A stretch of 6,176 bases of DNA from Actinomycetes bacterium (GTDB taxonomy: Bacteria; Actinomycetota; Actinomycetes; Actinomycetales; Dermatophilaceae): positions 1-6,176 of the forward strand of contig JAEXXY010000095.1 in assembly GCA_023451855.1 (NCBI GenBank), written 5' to 3'. Shown piece after piece: positions 1-5,822 of this stretch (position 1 is the first letter of the stretch; each line of letters starts with the position of its first letter). The notes below the pieces were generated by a model. The model searched no databases. It worked only from the letters and a program-made list of their open reading frames with translations, and had not been told where the DNA came from. A program made the position numbers and the translations under genes.

Positions 1-111
1 ACCAGGGCCGGGGCCGCCGAGCACCCGGCCGAGCGCTGCCGCGCCGGCACGTCCGCGGGTGGTGCGAGCCAGGCCCCGACCGAGCGGACGACGCGCCCTC
101 GAGCCGGACAT
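1..111 (-). CDS. Partial unidentified ORF, start overlapping MTA phosphorylase stop
   Basis: An ATG at 111-109 shares one base with the TGA stop of the MTA phosphorylase gene (TGATG), and the frame stays open for 37 codons to the left edge. The predicted start is MSGSRARRPLGRGL, followed by a run rich in Arg, Gly and Ala, with no clear membrane segment or motif in the visible part. The stop-start overlap is typical of translational coupling within an operon. No Shine-Dalgarno precedes the ATG, and the stretch before it is C/T-rich on the coding strand, so translation would depend on ribosomes finishing the upstream gene. Against a real gene, G/C at third positions is only about 75 percent, which is not stronger than the surrounding composition. 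I do not recognise the family. In related actinobacteria a SAF-domain/CpaB-like gene can lie near fmdB and MTA phosphorylase, but nothing visible here proves that. Confidence 0.4.
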   Translation of the reverse strand, partial: MSGSRARRPLGRGLARTTRGRAGAAALGRVLGGPGPG

Positions 112-1061
112 CAGGGGAGGGAGAGGGGCAGCTCGAGCCCGTCGAGGGCCCTGCGACAGGGGCACGTGGCGACGTCGTCGGCCTCGTGGGCGGGCAGCTG
201 GCCGATGGCGTCGCGCAGGACCGACTTGAGCCGCTCGACGTTGGTGCCGAAGACCCGCAGCACCTCCTCGTGCGTGACGGCGTCGCCACCCTCGACTCCG
301 GCGTCGGCGTCGGTGACGAGCGCGATGTTCGTGAAGCACATGGCCAGCTCGCGGGCGAGCGCGGCCTCCGGCATCGCCGTCATGCCGACGATCGACCAGC
401 CCGCCTGCTGGTGCCAAACCGACTCGGCGCGGGAGGAGAACCGGGGACCGTTGACGACGACGAGGGTGCCCTCCGGCTCGACCTCGAACCCGGCCAGGCG
501 GGCCGCGTCGACGGCGACCTGGCGGCCGTTGGGACAGTACGGGTCGGCGAACCCGACGTGCACGACCGGACCCTCGATGTCGTACACCGTGTGCTCGCGA
601 CCCCACGTCCGGTCGACGACCTGGTCGGGCACGACGACGGTGCCCGGCCCCTGCTCCGGGCGCAGCGACCCCACCGCGCAGGGGGCGAGCACCTGACGGA
701 CACCGACCGCGCGCAGCGCCCAGAGGTTGGCGCGGTAGTTGACCCGGTGCGGCGGGAACCGATGACCCTTGCCGTGCCGGGCCACGAAGGCCACCGAACG
801 GCCCTCGACCTCGCCGATGACGAGGGGGTCGCTCGGGCGCCCGAACGGGGTGTCGACCTCGACGGAGTCGTACTCGTCGAGGAAGTCGTAGAGACCGGAC
901 CCGCCGATGACGCCGATCTCGGCGCGCGGCCCGCCCGAGGACCCCGCTGACGTGGACGTGTCGGCGGACGGTGCGAGCAGGGCGGTGGGCTCGGCGTCGG
1001 GGTGGCTGCCGGGCTTGCCGGTCGTCGTGCCGGTCGTCGAGTCGGTCGAGTCAGTCGTCAT
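111..1061 (-). CDS. mtnP: S-methyl-5'-thioadenosine phosphorylase family protein
   Basis: This 316-residue protein belongs to the trimeric PNP/MTAP family, which cleaves methylthioadenosine with phosphate to adenine and methylthioribose-1-phosphate in cytosolic methionine and purine salvage. Visible family signatures are the phosphate-binding GVIGGSGLY (residues 50-58), the RHGKGHRFPPHRVNYRAN stretch (95-112), NGPRFSSRAES (204-214), GMTAMPEAALARE (226-238) and TDADA (250-254). Asp251 and Asp253 match the Asp pair that favours 6-aminopurines in MTAP, in contrast to the Asn of guanosine/inosine phosphorylases. A methylthioinosine-specific variant cannot be excluded. The tail carries a CPC motif (Cys300, Cys302). 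Residues 1-46 form a Ser/Thr/Gly/Pro-rich extension absent from most relatives. It contains no ATG, GTG or TTG codon in frame, so the ATG at 1061 is the only credible start before the GGSG loop. A TAGGCT -10 element lies seven bases upstream, suggesting a leaderless mRNA separate from fmdB. Confidence 0.9.
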   Translation of the reverse strand: MTTDSTDSTTGTTTGKPGSHPDAEPTALLAPSADTSTSAGSSGGPRAEIGVIGGSGLYDFLDEYDSVEVDTPFGRPSDPLVIGEVEGRSVAFVARHGKGHRFPPHRVNYRANLWALRAVGVRQVLAPCAVGSLRPEQGPGTVVVPDQVVDRTWGREHTVYDIEGPVVHVGFADPYCPNGRQVAVDAARLAGFEVEPEGTLVVVNGPRFSSRAESVWHQQAGWSIVGMTAMPEAALARELAMCFTNIALVTDADAGVEGGDAVTHEEVLRVFGTNVERLKSVLRDAIGQLPAHEADDVATCPCRRALDGLELPLSLP

Positions 1062-1068
1062 GGCCCCG

Positions 1069-1074
1069 AGCCTA
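1069..1074 (-). promoter_or_regulatory. Probable leaderless promoter -10 element of MTA phosphorylase gene
   Basis: On the minus strand TAGGCT (TANNNT consensus) is followed by seven bases, CGGGGCC, and then the ATG at 1061. This places the likely transcription start at or within a base or two of the start codon, the standard actinobacterial leaderless layout. There is no Shine-Dalgarno in the 20 bases before the ATG. No good -35 hexamer is seen at the usual distance. Confidence 0.6.
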
Positions 1075-1087
1075 GGGCGCGGTCCGA

Positions 1088-1105
1088 TGACCGACGCGCG
1101 GGTCA
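1088..1105. repeat. Inverted repeat TGACC-N8-GGTCA upstream of MTA phosphorylase promoter
   Basis: TGACC at 1088-1092 is matched by its reverse complement GGTCA at 1101-1105. The central CGCG (1095-1098) is also symmetric, giving seven of nine base pairs across the dyad. It lies in the 73-base gap between the fmdB stop and the MTA phosphorylase start, with its centre about 22 bases upstream of the -10 element, overlapping where a -35 would sit. That position suits an operator. As an RNA hairpin it would have only a 5-bp outer stem and no U-tract, so it is a poor terminator candidate for fmdB. Confidence 0.4.
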
Positions 1106-1134
1106 GCGGGGGCTGGGGACGACCGTGCGCCGCG

Positions 1135-1527
1135 TCAGGAGGCTGTGGACGACGAGCTCGGCGCCGCGGTCGACGAACCCGACGAACCCGACGACGAAGA
1201 CGACGAGGACGACGAAGACGACGAGGACGACGAGGACGACGTCGAGGACGAACCCGACGACGAGTCCGAGGAGCCGCCGGTCGAGGTGGACGAGGACTCC
1301 TTCGACGACGAGTCCGGGGCCTTCGAGCCGTTGCCGGCCGTGCCGGACGAGCGCGAGTCGGTCTTGTAGAAGCCCGAGCCCTTGAACGCGATGCCCACCG
1401 GGTGGATCACCTTGCGCAGCCGCGGCGCACCACACTCCGGGCACACCGTCAGGGCGTCGTCGGTGAACGACTGGCGGATGTCGAAGGCGTGGCCGCACTC
1501 GGTGCACGCGTAGGAGTAGGTGGGCAT
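1135..1527 (-). CDS. FmdB family zinc-ribbon protein with polyserine tail
   Basis: The 130-residue product begins MPTYSYACTECGHAF, the hallmark of the FmdB/CxxC_CXXC_SSSS family of small zinc-ribbon proteins, often labelled regulators although their molecular role is poorly known. Four cysteines, Cys8, Cys11, Cys29 and Cys32, form the expected zinc site (CTEC and CPEC knuckles). The ordered core ends near residue 55 with the usual GSGFYKTD segment. The rest, about residues 56-130, is disordered and dominated by serine with a few Thr, Gly, Ala and Asp residues, including an uninterrupted run of 17 serines. A serine-rich tail is common in the family but this one is very long. The ATG at 1527 has a GAGGT Shine-Dalgarno and gives the conserved N-terminus. 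The gene lies 45 bases after the antiporter and 73 bases before the MTA phosphorylase, all on one strand. Confidence 0.92.
   Translation of the reverse strand: MPTYSYACTECGHAFDIRQSFTDDALTVCPECGAPRLRKVIHPVGIAFKGSGFYKTDSRSSGTAGNGSKAPDSSSKESSSTSTGGSSDSSSGSSSTSSSSSSSSSSSSSSSSSGSSGSSTAAPSSSSTAS
1189..1239 (-). repeat. Serine-codon tandem repeat (17 Ser, 9-bp periodicity)
   Basis: These 51 bases encode 17 consecutive serines in fmdB, all with TCN codons. Read on the coding strand, the order is mostly TCG TCG followed by TCC or TCT, giving an imperfect 9-bp unit repeated about five times. The pattern suggests growth by slippage or unit duplication of a 9-bp block. The same bases read on the plus strand give an Asp/Glu-rich frame that I regard as a shadow. 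Confidence 0.85.
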
Positions 1528-1531
1528 GGGG

Positions 1532-1536
1532 ACCTC
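1532..1536 (-). promoter_or_regulatory. Ribosome binding site of fmdB
   Basis: On the minus strand GAGGT lies four bases before the ATG at 1527, which puts the GAGG core five bases away. This supports the chosen start. It contrasts with the MTA phosphorylase and acylase genes in this window, which lack a Shine-Dalgarno. Confidence 0.7.
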
Positions 1537-1569
1537 GGTGATCGGGAGAGGAGCGGGAGACCGTCGTCC

Positions 1570-1575
1570 AGTCTA
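1570..1575 (-). promoter_or_regulatory. Candidate -10 element for fmdB
   Basis: TAGACT on the minus strand fits TANNNT and overlaps the TAG stop codon of the antiporter gene. A start of transcription about seven bases downstream would give a leader of roughly 35 bases containing the fmdB Shine-Dalgarno. No clear -35 hexamer is present, and fmdB could instead be read from the antiporter transcript. Confidence 0.3.
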
Positions 1576-3060
1576 CGTCCAGCCCGCGAGGCGTCCGTCG
1601 CGGCTGACGGCCCGGATGCGGTCGACGGTCCGGCGCCGCACCCTCGAGGTGGCCACGACGAGGAACTGGTCGCCGTGGCGCAGGGTCGTGTGCGGCTCGG
1701 GCACGAACCCCTCGCCACCGCGCACGACGAGGGTGACGTTGGCTCCCTTGGGCAGGCGCAGCTCGAACACGGCGACACCGTGCAGGCGCGACTCGCTGCC
1801 CACCGACACCTGCACGACGTCGGCGCCGATCTCGATGAGCGAGGTGGACTCGAGGTCGACGTCGACGGAGTGGACGCCCTCGGTGAGCCCGAGGCGGCGG
1901 GCGATCCACGGCAGCGTCGGCCCCTGCACCACGGTGAAGATGACGACGAGCATGAAGACGAGGTCGAAGATCCACTCGGTGTCCGGGGTGCCGGCGGTGA
2001 GCGGCACGGTGGCGAGGACGACCGGGACGGCACCGCGCAGCCCGGCCCACGACAGGAACGCCTGCTCGCGCCACGGCACGCGGAACCACACGGTCGACAG
2101 GACCACCGACAACGGACGGGCCACGAGCAGCAGCACGAGCCCGATGATGACGGCCGGCACGAGCTGCTCGTCGAGGCGCGTCGGGTCGGCGAGCAGGCCG
2201 AGGAGCACGAAGAGGCCGATCTGCGCGATCCAGCCGAGCGCGTTGGCGAAGCTCTGCACCGGTGTGCGGTTGGGCAGGCCCATGTTGCCGAGCACGAGCG
2301 CCGACAGGTAGGTCGCGAGGAAGCCGCTGACGTGGATCTGCGCGGCCACCGCGTAGGCCAGCACTGTCAGGGCGACGACGCCGATGGAGAAGAGGGCCGA
2401 GGAGCCGCCCGCCACGCGTCGGAGCAGCTGGCCGCCGAGCCAGCCCACCGCGATACCGACGACCGCGCCGCCGAGCAGCTCGACGCCGGCGTGGAACAGC
2501 AGCATCCACCACGGCTCGCTGTGACCGCCGGGCACGCCCTGGGCCGCGAAGGCGACGACGAGGATGACGACCGGTGCGTCGTTGAACCCGGACTCGGCCT
2601 CGAGCATGCCCGACAGCCGCTTGGGCAGCGGGACGTTGCGCAGCACCGCGAACACGGCGGCCGCGTCGGTCGAGCTGACGATGGCGCCGACGAGCAGCGA
2701 GATCGTCCACGACAGCGACAGGAGCGTGTGCGCCGCGACCGCCACGACGAGGACCGACACGGCGACGCCGAGCGTCGCGAGCACCGATGCCGGTGCGACC
2801 GCCTCGCGGATGTTCTCCCACGACGTCGTCAGGCCGCCCTCGGCGAGGATGAGCACGAGGGCCGCGTAGCCGAGCACGCGGGTGATCGACGCGTCGTCGA
2901 ACTGGATGCCCGCCCCGGCGTTGCCGAGGACCAGGCCGATGCCGAGGTAGATGAGCAGCGAGGGCAGGCCCGACCGGACCGACAGGCGCACCGCGGCGAC
3001 CGCCACGAGGAGCACGACCGAGCCGATGAGGAGCACGCCCGTGAGGTCGTCGAGTGTCAT
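1573..3060 (-). CDS. Potassium/proton antiporter, CPA1 (NhaP2/CvrA-like) with TrkA_C domain
   Basis: This is a 495-residue inner-membrane protein of the monovalent cation:proton antiporter-1 family, expected to exchange K+ (or Na+) for H+ in pH and cation homeostasis. Hydrophobic segments fill residues about 5-385. Family motifs include RLSVRSGLPSLLIYLGIGL (25-43), the SSTDAAAVFAVL segment with Asp132, the Asn160-Asp161 pair in ESGFNDAPVV that is the ion-binding ND site of electroneutral CPA1 exchangers, and SWAGLRGAVPVVLA with Arg342 (337-350). Residues about 400-480 are soluble and fit a TrkA_C/RCK_C ligand-binding domain, as in the NhaP2/CvrA subgroup. I chose the ATG at 3060 because MTLDDLTGVLLIGS matches the usual family N-terminus. 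An in-frame TTG at 3093, with GAGGAG six bases upstream, would add 11 residues. It is transcribed divergently from the acylase. K+ versus Na+ preference cannot be read from sequence. Confidence 0.9.
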   Translation of the reverse strand: MTLDDLTGVLLIGSVVLLVAVAAVRLSVRSGLPSLLIYLGIGLVLGNAGAGIQFDDASITRVLGYAALVLILAEGGLTTSWENIREAVAPASVLATLGVAVSVLVVAVAAHTLLSLSWTISLLVGAIVSSTDAAAVFAVLRNVPLPKRLSGMLEAESGFNDAPVVILVVAFAAQGVPGGHSEPWWMLLFHAGVELLGGAVVGIAVGWLGGQLLRRVAGGSSALFSIGVVALTVLAYAVAAQIHVSGFLATYLSALVLGNMGLPNRTPVQSFANALGWIAQIGLFVLLGLLADPTRLDEQLVPAVIIGLVLLLVARPLSVVLSTVWFRVPWREQAFLSWAGLRGAVPVVLATVPLTAGTPDTEWIFDLVFMLVVIFTVVQGPTLPWIARRLGLTEGVHSVDVDLESTSLIEIGADVVQVSVGSESRLHGVAVFELRLPKGANVTLVVRGGEGFVPEPHTTLRHGDQFLVVATSRVRRRTVDRIRAVSRDGRLAGWT

Positions 3061-3137
3061 GGTCGACGACGTGATGGACGGCGCTCCGGTCAACGGCGGC
3101 TCCTCGGGTTCGGGCCAATCCAACCATCCGGTCTGCG

Positions 3138-3163
3138 CCCGGCGTGGCCCGGTCCACGCCGGG
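3138..3163. repeat. Perfect 10-bp inverted repeat, operator-like
   Basis: CCCGGCGTGG (3138-3147) is matched exactly by CCACGCCGGG (3154-3163) across a six-base spacer, CCCGGT. The right arm touches the possible -35 of the acylase promoter, ending 23 bases before its -10. No T-run follows on either strand, so it does not look like an intrinsic terminator. Binding by a dimeric regulator is the most natural reading. A structured leader for the antiporter transcript is possible if that transcript starts further upstream. Confidence 0.6.
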
Positions 3164-3192
3164 TCACCGCCGGATGCCTCGTGGCCTAGGCT
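3162..3192 (+). promoter_or_regulatory. Probable leaderless promoter of the acylase gene
   Basis: TAGGCT at 3187-3192 is followed by six bases and then the GTG start at 3199, so transcription should begin at or next to the start codon. A loose -35 (GGTCAC, 3162-3167) lies 19 bases upstream of the -10. There is no Shine-Dalgarno before the GTG, which agrees with leaderless translation. The -10 hexamer is identical to the one in front of the MTA phosphorylase gene. Confidence 0.6.
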
Positions 3193-3198
3193 CGTCGC

Positions 3199-5778
3199 GT
3201 GTCACGGTTGAAGCGCGCCCGTCGGATCCTCCTGCTCGTCGCCGTACTCGTGGTCTTCGTGCTCGTCGGCGCCGCGGTGCTGTCGGTGGGCGTGGTGCGG
3301 CAGACCTTCCCGCAGACGACCGGCACGCTGCAGATCGAGGGGCTGGCCGGCTCGGTGTCGGTCAAGCGCGACGACCACGGGGTCCCGACGATCTACGCCG
3401 ACACCGCCCAGGACCTCTTCCGGGCGCAGGGCTTCGTCAGCGCCCAGGACCGCTTCTTCGAGATGGACCTGCGCCGCCACGTGACGGCCGGGCGCCTGTC
3501 CGAGCTCGTCGGGTCCGGCGGCATCGACAGCGACAAGGTCATCCGCACCATGGGGTGGCGACGCATCGCCGAGGCCGAGCTGCCCAAGCTCGCGCCCGAG
3601 ACGCGTCAGTACCTGCAGGCCTACGCCGACGGCGTCAACGCCTACATCAGGCAGGCGGAGTCGCCGGAGAAGATGTCCCTCGAGTACACCTTCCTGCGGC
3701 GCACCAACCCCGGCTACCGCGTCGAGCCGTGGACGCCGGTCGACTCCCTCGCGTGGCTCAAGGCGATGGCGTGGGACCTGCGCGGCGACTACAACGACGA
3801 GCTGGCCCGCGCGCGCCTCTCGCGCAACCGCACCCTCAAGCAGATCCAGCTGCTCTACCCGCCCTACCCGTACGAGCGCAACCAGCCGATCCTATCGGCC
3901 GCCGACTGGCAGCCCGCCTCGGCCGAGCAGGCCGCGAGCTCCGTCCCGCCGGCCTTGGAGCGGCTGCGCGACCCCGACGGGCGCCACGCCGTCGACACCG
4001 CCCTGGCCGCGCTCGCGGCCGTGCCGGCCAGCCTCGGCCGTGGGTCCGACATCGGGTCCAACTCGTGGGTCGTGTCGGGCTCTCGGACGACCACGGGCAA
4101 GCCGCTGCTGGCCAACGACCCGCACCTGGGCCTGTCGATCCCGAGCGTGTGGAGCCAGGTCAACCTCCAGTGCCGCACCGTGTCGCAGGCGTGCCCGTTC
4201 CGCGTGTCGGGCTTCACGTTCTCGGGTGTGCCCGGCGTCGTCATCGGCCACAACGACAAGGTCGCGTGGGGCATGACCAACCTCGGTCCCGACGTCACCG
4301 ACTTCTACCTCGAGCAGACGAGCGGCGGCACCTACCTGCGCGACGGCAAGCGCGAGCCGGTGCGCACCCGGGACGAGACGATCAAGGTGGCCGGCGGCCC
4401 CGACGTCACCATCACGGTGCGGGGCACGGTGCACGGCCCGATCATGAGCGACGTCGTGCCCTCGATCGACGACGCCGGTGACCGCCTCGCGGTCCGCGGC
4501 GCCGCCCAGACCAACCACTACGCGGTGTCGCTCGCGTGGACCGCCCTCACGCCCGGCACGACCGGTGACGCGATCTTCGCGCTCAACAAGGCGCAGGGCT
4601 GGGACGACTTCCGCAAGGCTGCGGCGCTGTTCACCGTGCCGTCGCAGAACCTCGTCTACGCCGACACCGAGGGCCACATCGGCTACCAGTCGCCCGGCCG
4701 CATCCCGATCCGCCGCTCGGCGACGCCGGCCTCGCCCCCCGGGTACTGGCCGGCGCCCGGCTGGGACAGCCAGTGGGACTGGAAGGGCTACGTGCCCTTC
4801 GAGGACCTCCCGCACACCTTCGACCCGCCGGAGGGCTTCCTCGTCACCGCCAACCAGGCGGTGACCGCCAGCCCCGATCCGTTCCTCACGAGCGAGTGGG
4901 ACTACGGGTTCCGGGCCCAGCGCATCCGCACCCTGCTCGGCGCGGCGACGAAGGTGTCGCCCGAGCTCATGTCGCAGGTGCAGGGCGACGTCCGCAACAC
5001 CTACGCGCCCTCCCTCGTGGAGCGCCTGCTCGCCGTCCAGGTCGACGACTTCACCGGCCAGGCGCAGCGCCTGCTGCGTGACTGGGACGGCAGCCAGCCG
5101 GGCGACAAGTCGCGCGACTCGGCGGCGGCTGCCTACTACAACGCGGTGTGGAAGCACCTGCTCGAGTACACCTTCGACGAGCTGCCGCCGGAGATCGCGC
5201 CGGACGGCGGCAGCCGCTGGATGGTCGTCGTCGAGCAGCTGATGAAGGACCCGAAGAACGACTGGTGGGACGACCGGACGACGCCGGGCCTCACCGAGGG
5301 CCGTGACGAGATCCTCAAGCGGGCCCTCGTCGACGCGCGCCTGGACCTCGCGCGCAAGCTCGGCAAGGTCCCGTCCACGTGGCGGTGGGGGCGGCTGCAC
5401 CAGCTCGACCTCAAGCACCCGGTCATGGGCGACCCGTCGGTGCCCGAGGTGGTCCGTGGGCTCTTCGACCGTGGTGGCATCGAGCTCGGTGGCGGCAACT
5501 CCATCGTCAACGCCAACGCGTGGAACGCCTCGCAGCCCGGCTACGACGTGACGACCGGGCCCTCGATGCGGATGGTCGTCGACCTGTCGAACCTCGACGC
5601 GTCGAGGTGGGTCAACTCCACGGGCCAGTCCGGGCACGCCTACCAGGACCACTACGCCGACCAGATCGACGCGTGGGCCGCGAACGAGTCCTTCCCGTGG
5701 CCCTTCTCCCAGGGCGCGGTCTCAGAGGCGTCCGACGACGAGATGACGCTCGTGCCGCCGGGCACGCCCCAGCCCTGA
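3199..5778 (+). CDS. Membrane-anchored penicillin acylase family Ntn hydrolase
   Basis: The 859-residue protein is a penicillin/cephalosporin/AHL acylase family precursor that self-cleaves into two chains and hydrolyses an amide bond. Residues 1-9 are basic and about 10-33 form one hydrophobic segment, so it is probably exported and tethered outside the membrane. The alpha region has RDDHGVPTIYA (57-67) and AQDRFFEMDLRRH (82-94). Autocleavage is expected at Gly286-Ser287 in GSNSW, making Ser287 the N-terminal nucleophile (beta-1). His309 is beta-23, as in cephalosporin and AHL acylases; E. coli penicillin G acylase has Gln there. Asn552 (beta-266) in LVTANQ and Arg572/Arg575 fit the catalytic Asn and Arg. 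A linker around 233-286 is probably removed. The only cysteines, 325 and 332, may form a disulfide. The C-terminal GQSGHAYQDHYADQ segment is family-typical. The GTG at 3199 is set by the promoter and signal segment. The substrate is unknown. Confidence 0.92.
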   Translation: MSRLKRARRILLLVAVLVVFVLVGAAVLSVGVVRQTFPQTTGTLQIEGLAGSVSVKRDDHGVPTIYADTAQDLFRAQGFVSAQDRFFEMDLRRHVTAGRLSELVGSGGIDSDKVIRTMGWRRIAEAELPKLAPETRQYLQAYADGVNAYIRQAESPEKMSLEYTFLRRTNPGYRVEPWTPVDSLAWLKAMAWDLRGDYNDELARARLSRNRTLKQIQLLYPPYPYERNQPILSAADWQPASAEQAASSVPPALERLRDPDGRHAVDTALAALAAVPASLGRGSDIGSNSWVVSGSRTTTGKPLLANDPHLGLSIPSVWSQVNLQCRTVSQACPFRVSGFTFSGVPGVVIGHNDKVAWGMTNLGPDVTDFYLEQTSGGTYLRDGKREPVRTRDETIKVAGGPDVTITVRGTVHGPIMSDVVPSIDDAGDRLAVRGAAQTNHYAVSLAWTALTPGTTGDAIFALNKAQGWDDFRKAAALFTVPSQNLVYADTEGHIGYQSPGRIPIRRSATPASPPGYWPAPGWDSQWDWKGYVPFEDLPHTFDPPEGFLVTANQAVTASPDPFLTSEWDYGFRAQRIRTLLGAATKVSPELMSQVQGDVRNTYAPSLVERLLAVQVDDFTGQAQRLLRDWDGSQPGDKSRDSAAAAYYNAVWKHLLEYTFDELPPEIAPDGGSRWMVVVEQLMKDPKNDWWDDRTTPGLTEGRDEILKRALVDARLDLARKLGKVPSTWRWGRLHQLDLKHPVMGDPSVPEVVRGLFDRGGIELGGGNSIVNANAWNASQPGYDVTTGPSMRMVVDLSNLDASRWVNSTGQSGHAYQDHYADQIDAWAANESFPWPFSQGAVSEASDDEMTLVPPGTPQP

Positions 5779-5793
5779 CGCGTCGGACGCGTC
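5777..5793. terminator. Possible hairpin between convergent genes (tandem GACGCGTC)
   Basis: The 8-bp palindrome GACGCGTC occurs twice (5777-5784 and 5786-5793), beginning inside the acylase stop codon. Folded as RNA it can form a 6-bp GC-rich stem, GACGCG/CGCGTC, with a five-base loop. No T-tract follows on either strand, so terminator activity is only suggested by its position in the 44-base gap between convergent genes. Confidence 0.3.
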
Positions 5794-5822
5794 TCAGCGT
5801 CGGTGGGCGTCGGAGGCGTCGG

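Larger units (their letters stand above)
3061..3198. other. Divergent intergenic region between antiporter and acylase
   Basis: This 138-base gap holds the control signals for two divergent genes. The acylase side has a clear leaderless promoter. On the antiporter side TTGACC (3088-3093, minus strand) resembles a -35, but no TANNNT lies at a proper distance from it, so the antiporter promoter is unresolved. A perfect 10-bp inverted repeat sits in the acylase-proximal half. No small ORF with coding character is visible. Confidence 0.6.

Noticed and set aside
1145..1369. Plus-strand frame encoding an Asp/Glu-rich acidic peptide opposite fmdB
   Set aside because: It is the exact antisense of the serine-codon repeat (TCG/TCC read backwards gives CGA/GGA, which in a shifted frame is GAC/GAG). 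It has no domain, promoter or ribosome binding site, while the opposite strand carries an intact zinc ribbon.
3061..3123. Antiporter start at the TTG at 3123
   Set aside because: The extra residues, rich in Pro and Glu, are not family-like, and the TTG has no Shine-Dalgarno or promoter. The ATG at 3060, or less likely the TTG at 3093, is preferred.
1103..3157. 684-codon minus-strand frame overlapping the antiporter
   Set aside because: It is an Arg/Pro/Ala-rich out-of-frame reading of the antiporter and fmdB genes, without motifs. The antiporter frame explains the region.
907..3189. 760-codon plus-strand open frame across the antiporter and fmdB
   Set aside because: The translation is rich in Arg, Asp, Glu, Gly and His with no recognisable fold, as expected antisense to GC-rich genes. 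The minus-strand products have clear family motifs.
3144..4481. 445-codon plus-strand frame overlapping the acylase start
   Set aside because: It is a frame-shifted reading of the acylase gene, Arg/Pro-rich, with no motif and no start signal.
3892..5652. 586-codon minus-strand open frame opposite the acylase
   Set aside because: It is an antisense shadow rich in Arg, Val, Gly and Asp. The acylase on the plus strand has catalytic motifs throughout the same span.
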